Assembly (NCBI GenBank): GCA_019636555.1
Contig: JAHBXH010000001.1
Span: forward strand, 3,630,928 to 3,694,927
DNA: 64,000 bases
Source of the DNA: Phycisphaeraceae bacterium
GTDB lineage: Bacteria > Planctomycetota > Phycisphaerae > Phycisphaerales > UBA1924
Direction: 5' to 3'
Shown here: positions 60,572 through 64,000 of the stretch, in pieces
Numbering within the stretch: the first letter of the stretch is position 1
How the letters are laid out: each line of letters starts with the position of its first letter
The notes under the pieces: model-generated
What the model saw: only the letters and a program-made list of their open reading frames with translations
Database searches by the model: none
Told to the model about the DNA's origin: nothing
Made by a program: the position numbers and the translations under genes

Positions 60572-62176
60572 TCACACAACGCCGTCGGCAACGGCTCCCG
60601 CCGTGACCTGCGGCTCGGGGGCCGGGTGCTGCTCGTCGTGCACGAGCCTGATCGACTTCCAGCGCCCGGCGAGGAAGCGCGTGAGAATGAAGATACTGAG
60701 CGTGATGATGTAGAGTGCCGCGGCGACCCAGGGGCCGATGGACTCGAACTGGGCGAAGTAACGCACGCTGACCCAGCCGCCGCCGACGATGACGATCCAG
60801 GAGCTGATGACGGTGACGACACCGACGAAGGTGGTATCGCCCGCGCCGCGCAGGGCGCCCGAGAGCGTCATGGCGATGGCATCAAAGATCTGGAAGAGCG
60901 CGCACAGAATCAAAAAGGCGGAGCCGAGACGCAGGACCTCCGCCGCGACCTCGGGCGAAGTCTCGGGGTCGATGAAGATGCCGACGAGCCAGTGCCGGAA
61001 AACGATGAAGCAAACGGCGCAGATGCCCATGTAGATCATGGCCAAGCCGAGCGCGAGCCACGCGCGCTGTGCCGCGAGATCGGGCCTGCCCATGCCCATG
61101 CACTTTCCGACGACGGCCGTGACAGCGACTGAAATTCCGACGGCGGGCATGAAGGAAAGGCTCATCCACTGGTGGGCGATGAATCCGGCGGTCGAATGCT
61201 GCGCGCCGAAGTGCCCGACGAAATAGACCATGAAGGCGCCCCAGCAGATCATCTCGTTGCCGAACATGAGGCCGGGCGCCCAGCCGATGCGGAAGAGGTC
61301 TTTCAAATGCGACAGCGACGGGCGCCAACCGGAGCGCGTCGCGAACCGGCGGTGGAACTGAGGCGAGAGAAACACAACCAGGAGCACGAGCAACTCGACC
61401 ACCGTGCCGAGGACCGTGCCGACCGCGGCGCCGACGACGCCGAGCGCGGGGATGTGCAGCGCATCGGCGACGCCCGATGCCGCGGCAAACCAGCCGTGGA
61501 TAATGGATTGAACGACGCCGGATTGAGTACCTTCGGCGGGCCCGTTCGGTCCGTAGATGAAGACCGAATTGAGAATGAAGTTGGAGATATTGCCGGCGAC
61601 GCCGGCAATCAACATGATCGACGGCTTGTGCATGCCGTAGAAAAACTGGCCGATCGCCTGTCTCGCCATCGTAATGATCGAGCCGACCAGGAGAATCTGC
61701 GCACACGGAGCAGCCATCTCGTCGCGGCGAACCGCGTCGGCGAGCGCGTCCGGACTCAGGCTGCGATCGCGGATGAGGTCGAACATTGTGGGAATGAACG
61801 CGGCGTAGGGCAGAATGAGAACAATCCACGCGATGATCGAGAGCCAGACGCCGTTCCAGGCGTAGGCGGGCGCCCGCTCGGGCTTCCCCGCCCCAAAGTT
61901 CTGGCTGACGTAGGTGTTGACGACGGTGAGCGTGCCGAAGACGATCGACACGGCGATCCAGCTCGTGATTCCCCCGTTGCCTTGCGCGCCGACATAGACA
62001 GGATCGGGTCCGATCCGGCTGACCATCAGCTTGTCGACGAAAGTCATCAGCGTGTAGCTGGTCATCGTCGCGACCGTTGGTATCGCGATCGCGAGCAGCT
62101 CCATCAGCGGAGATCGCCCGGCCGGCTGAAGAGCGTCACCAGCCTTGGAAGAGGTTGAGTCGATGGCTTGCGACAT
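60572..62176 (-). CDS. MATE-family multidrug/cation exporter
   Basis: A 534-residue transporter with twelve predicted membrane helices. The N-lobe starts LMELLAIAIPTVATMTSYTL and TFVDKLMVSRIG; the C-lobe has PAVGISVAVTAVVGKCMGMG and MTLSGALRGAGDTTFVGV, both MATE hallmarks. A hydrophilic insert of about 35 residues (LIRDRSLSPDALADAVRRDE) splits helices 3 and 4. It uses Na+ or H+ to export cations. ATG 62176 lacks a Shine-Dalgarno. Its stop lies 20 bp before the DinB start. Confidence 0.93.
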   Translation of the reverse strand: MSQAIDSTSSKAGDALQPAGRSPLMELLAIAIPTVATMTSYTLMTFVDKLMVSRIGPDPVYVGAQGNGGITSWIAVSIVFGTLTVVNTYVSQNFGAGKPERAPAYAWNGVWLSIIAWIVLILPYAAFIPTMFDLIRDRSLSPDALADAVRRDEMAAPCAQILLVGSIITMARQAIGQFFYGMHKPSIMLIAGVAGNISNFILNSVFIYGPNGPAEGTQSGVVQSIIHGWFAAASGVADALHIPALGVVGAAVGTVLGTVVELLVLLVVFLSPQFHRRFATRSGWRPSLSHLKDLFRIGWAPGLMFGNEMICWGAFMVYFVGHFGAQHSTAGFIAHQWMSLSFMPAVGISVAVTAVVGKCMGMGRPDLAAQRAWLALGLAMIYMGICAVCFIVFRHWLVGIFIDPETSPEVAAEVLRLGSAFLILCALFQIFDAIAMTLSGALRGAGDTTFVGVVTVISSWIVIVGGGWVSVRYFAQFESIGPWVAAALYIITLSIFILTRFLAGRWKSIRLVHDEQHPAPEPQVTAGAVADGVV

Positions 62177-62206
62177 GGGTGCGGGGCGGATGGTAGGAAA
62201 GGAGGC

Positions 62207-63292
62207 TCAGCGTGCCGCGAGCATCCGGAGCGCGAGCAGGATCGCACGACGCATGCTCCCCGGATCGGCGAGATTCTTACCGGCGATATCGAACGCGGTT
62301 CCGTGATCCGGGCTGGTTCGAATCACCGGAAGCCCCACGGTCATGTTGACAGCGCGGTCGCGTGCGAGCAATTTCACCGGGATCAGGCCCTGGTCGTGAT
62401 ACATCGCGACGACGAGGTCGAACTTTCCCTGGAGCGCCGCGATGAAGATCGTGTCGCCGGGGAAGGGCCCCGAGACATCGATCCCGTTGTTTCGTGCAAT
62501 CTTGATGGCGGGCTCGATGATCCGCTGATCTTCGTCACCGAGTAGTCCGTCTTCTCCTGCGTGCGGGTTCAGACCGCAGACCGCGATGCGCGGGCGAGCG
62601 ATGCCGAGCGTTTTGCAGGCACTCGATCCCAGATCGATCGTTTCGGAAACCCGCCCGATCGTGAGTACGTTTCGGACATCCATCAGCGGCACGTGTGCAG
62701 TGGCGAGGATGACGTTGAGGTCGTGGGGTTGGACGCATTGAAAAGCCGCCTCCCTTCCCCCAACCCCTTCCCTCAGGGAAGGGGCTTTGGAAGCATGAAA
62801 CATCATGCCGAAGTACTTGACGCCGAAGCGCTGCGCGAGAAGTTCGGTGTGGCCTGGAAATTGGCCGTGGCCCGCCGCGGCCCAGGCGGCTTTGCTGATC
62901 GGACCGGTCACGATCGCGTCGGCGTGGAGCGCGTGAGACTGCGGCAACTTCGATTGCGCGATCGCGTCGTCCACGAATCGGAAGGAAAGCTCGCCGGACG
63001 ATTTTGTCACTCGCGCCGCATGCGACGAACCGCCCGGCTCGTAGTCGAGAAGGACGACATCGTGAACGCCCGCGGTTTCCGCGGCGGGAGTATTTGCGTT
63101 GACGCGCCACCAGAATGGCTCGATGCCCGCTGAGTGTGCGGCGGCATCGAGCGGAGCCTGTGCGCCGAGGATCCGGAAGTGAGCCTGCTTTCTCAGCGCC
63201 GAGTCGGCGAGAGCCTTGACGATCACTTCGGGGCCGATGCCGCCGGGATCGCCGAGCGAGATTGCGACTTTGGGACGGGAAGCGCTGCTCAC
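62207..63292 (-). CDS. pdxA: 4-hydroxythreonine-4-phosphate dehydrogenase with in-frame repeat insert
   Basis: A 361-residue enzyme of the pyridoxal-phosphate DXP pathway. Key parts: ISLGDPGGIGPEVIVKAL, TGPISKAAW, FPGHTELLA with a metal His, ILATAHVPLMDV, GLNPHAGEDGLLG and AMYHDQGLIPVKLL. Between GMMFHA and HDLNVILATAHVP about 20 residues (SKAPSLREGVGGREAAF) are encoded by a palindromic repeat (62742-62788) not usual for the family. The GTG at 63292 has a TACGGT box 5 nt upstream, and the longer upstream frame is not protein-like. Confidence 0.93.
   Translation of the reverse strand: MSSASRPKVAISLGDPGGIGPEVIVKALADSALRKQAHFRILGAQAPLDAAAHSAGIEPFWWRVNANTPAAETAGVHDVVLLDYEPGGSSHAARVTKSSGELSFRFVDDAIAQSKLPQSHALHADAIVTGPISKAAWAAAGHGQFPGHTELLAQRFGVKYFGMMFHASKAPSLREGVGGREAAFQCVQPHDLNVILATAHVPLMDVRNVLTIGRVSETIDLGSSACKTLGIARPRIAVCGLNPHAGEDGLLGDEDQRIIEPAIKIARNNGIDVSGPFPGDTIFIAALQGKFDLVVAMYHDQGLIPVKLLARDRAVNMTVGLPVIRTSPDHGTAFDIAGKNLADPGSMRRAILLALRMLAAR
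62742..62788. repeat. REP-like palindrome inserted in pdxA
   Basis: A perfect 21-bp palindrome (CCCCTTCCCT, C, AGGGAAGGGG; 62764-62784) flanked by AAAGCC (62742) and GGCTTT (62783-62788). It is in frame with no stop and adds about 16-20 residues. The CCCCTTCCCT/AGGGAAGGGG theme is a common dispersed repeat in environmental bacteria. Confidence 0.75.
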
Positions 63293-63297
63293 GGTCA

Positions 63298-63303
63298 ACC
63301 GTA
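63298..63303 (-). promoter_or_regulatory. Leaderless -10 box for pdxA
   Basis: TACGGT ends 5 nt before the GTG at 63292. Confidence 0.45.
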
Positions 63304-63360
63304 GACGGAGCGCGACCGGCGCGAGGAAACCTGCGTTCGCGGGTTTTCCGCGGCGAATCC

Positions 63361-64000
63361 TTAGGCGTTTGCCTCGGTCACGCGCAGGATTTCGGAGATC
63401 GTCGTCAGGCCTTGCGCGACTTTGCGGACGCCGTCCATGCGGAGCGTGACCATGCCGCGCTCGATGCACATGCGCCGGAATTCGGAGACGTTGGGGTTTC
63501 GGGCGATCACGTCGCGGAGTTGATCGTCCACCGTCAGGAGTTCGTAGATACCGACGCGGCCCGCGTAGCCGGTGTTGCGGCAGCGCTCGCACCCTTTGGC
63601 GGCCCAGAGCTTGTCCGTCGGCAATCCCTGCATCGACAGATACTCGATCATGTCGGCGCTCGGCGCTTCCTCAGCCTTGCAATGCGTACAGAGGCGCCGG
63701 ATGAGCCGCTGCGCGAGCACGCCGTTGACGGCGGCACCGACGAGGAAGGGCTCGAGGCCGATGTTGACCAGGCGCGTGATCGAAGAGGGCGCGTCGTTGG
63801 TGTGGAGCGTGCTGAGCACCAGGTGGCCGGTGAGCGCCGCCTGCACCGCGATGTGCGCGGTTTCCATATCGCGGATTTCGCCCAGCATGATCACGTCGGG
63901 GTCCTGACGCAGGAGGCTCTTGAGCGCCGCGGCGAAGTTCATCCCGATCTTCTCGTGCATCTGCGTCTGCGTGATGCCATCGAGGTGATACTCGATCGGG
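63361..64000 (-). CDS. GspE/PilB-type secretion ATPase (5' truncated)
   Basis: The visible 213 residues are the C-terminal part of a type II secretion or type IV pilus assembly ATPase; the frame is open to the right edge. Seen: [20 protein letters not shown] (Walker B and Asp box), [15 protein letters not shown] (His box), and the tetracysteine zinc module CTHCKAEE ... CERCRNTG. It hydrolyses ATP to drive pseudopilus or pilus assembly at the inner membrane. The Walker A lies beyond the window. A 68-bp gap separates it from pdxA downstream. Confidence 0.95.
   Translation of the reverse strand, partial: PIEYHLDGITQTQMHEKIGMNFAAALKSLLRQDPDVIMLGEIRDMETAHIAVQAALTGHLVLSTLHTNDAPSSITRLVNIGLEPFLVGAAVNGVLAQRLIRRLCTHCKAEEAPSADMIEYLSMQGLPTDKLWAAKGCERCRNTGYAGRVGIYELLTVDDQLRDVIARNPNVSEFRRMCIERGMVTLRMDGVRKVAQGLTTISEILRVTEANA

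Noticed and set aside
1..64000. tRNA, rRNA, CRISPR arrays, insertion sequences, prophage
   Set aside because: No cloverleaf with GGTTCGA-type arm between genes, no regularly spaced repeats, no transposase or integrase motifs were seen.

Overview
The window is a 64 kb, roughly 63% GC, gene-dense bacterial chromosome segment that looks like a planctomycete, most likely of the Phycisphaerae type. The evidence is three secreted proteins ending in the degenerate dockerin-like tandem (DFNxDxxVDDxDF) common in that group, one of them carrying NxxGxxAF repeats; a standalone TPR protein with two RNA-polymerase alpha-CTD modules; a sulfatase; a PIN-PhoH protein; and a MEMO-family protein. There are no rRNA or tRNA genes, CRISPR arrays or insertion sequences. 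Two genes run off the ends: a VCBS/ASPIC protein on the left and a GspE/PilB ATPase on the right.

Layout. 1-6.8 kb: the end of a secreted FG-GAP protein, then a minus-strand MacA-MacB-TolC-type tripartite efflux operon. 7.2-20 kb: a very large zinc metalloprotease, a DinB protein, a hydrolase, glycyl-tRNA synthetase, a MEMO protein, a small basic protein, a copper-binding-like lipoprotein, a family 4-like uracil-DNA glycosylase and a thioredoxin-domain protein. 19.8-34 kb, mostly plus strand: NxxGxxAF protein, sugar-nucleotide epimerase, small conserved genes, HEAT-repeat lipoprotein, MDR dehydrogenase, DUF456 protein, PhoH, a dockerin-bearing secreted protein, UvrC, an exported methyltransferase-like protein and SurE. 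34-44 kb: an HDOD protein, a nonulosonic (sialic/legionaminic) acid cassette neuC-neuB-neuA coupled to a giant Maf-type flagellin glycosyltransferase, a SPOR-like lipoprotein and FlgM. This looks like a flagellin-glycosylation and motility-control island. 44-50 kb: AhpD-like, rhodanese and DUF2892 genes, an ECF sigma factor whose zinc-finger tail lies in another frame, ROK kinase, IspE and NIF3. 51-64 kb: a 1450-residue PQQ-propeller/TPR exported protein, BFD-like ferredoxin, TPR-alphaCTD protein, sulfatase, SGNH hydrolase, DinB, MATE exporter, PdxA and GspE/PilB.

The most striking window-wide signal is in the promoters. Fourteen genes have a TANNNT box ending only 5-8 nt before the start codon and no Shine-Dalgarno sequence, which predicts extensive leaderless transcription. 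Other genes, especially those inside operons, carry clear AGGAGG-type sites. Other points of interest are a multi-hairpin leader before flgM, a palindromic repeat inserted in frame in pdxA, several families of intergenic repeats, and a series of proteins whose metal or Fe-S ligands appear to be lost (UDG, radical-SAM-like tail of Maf, a pseudo-metalloprotease, ROK kinase, MDR dehydrogenase).

All assignments come from reading the sequence and remembered family signatures; no database search was run.
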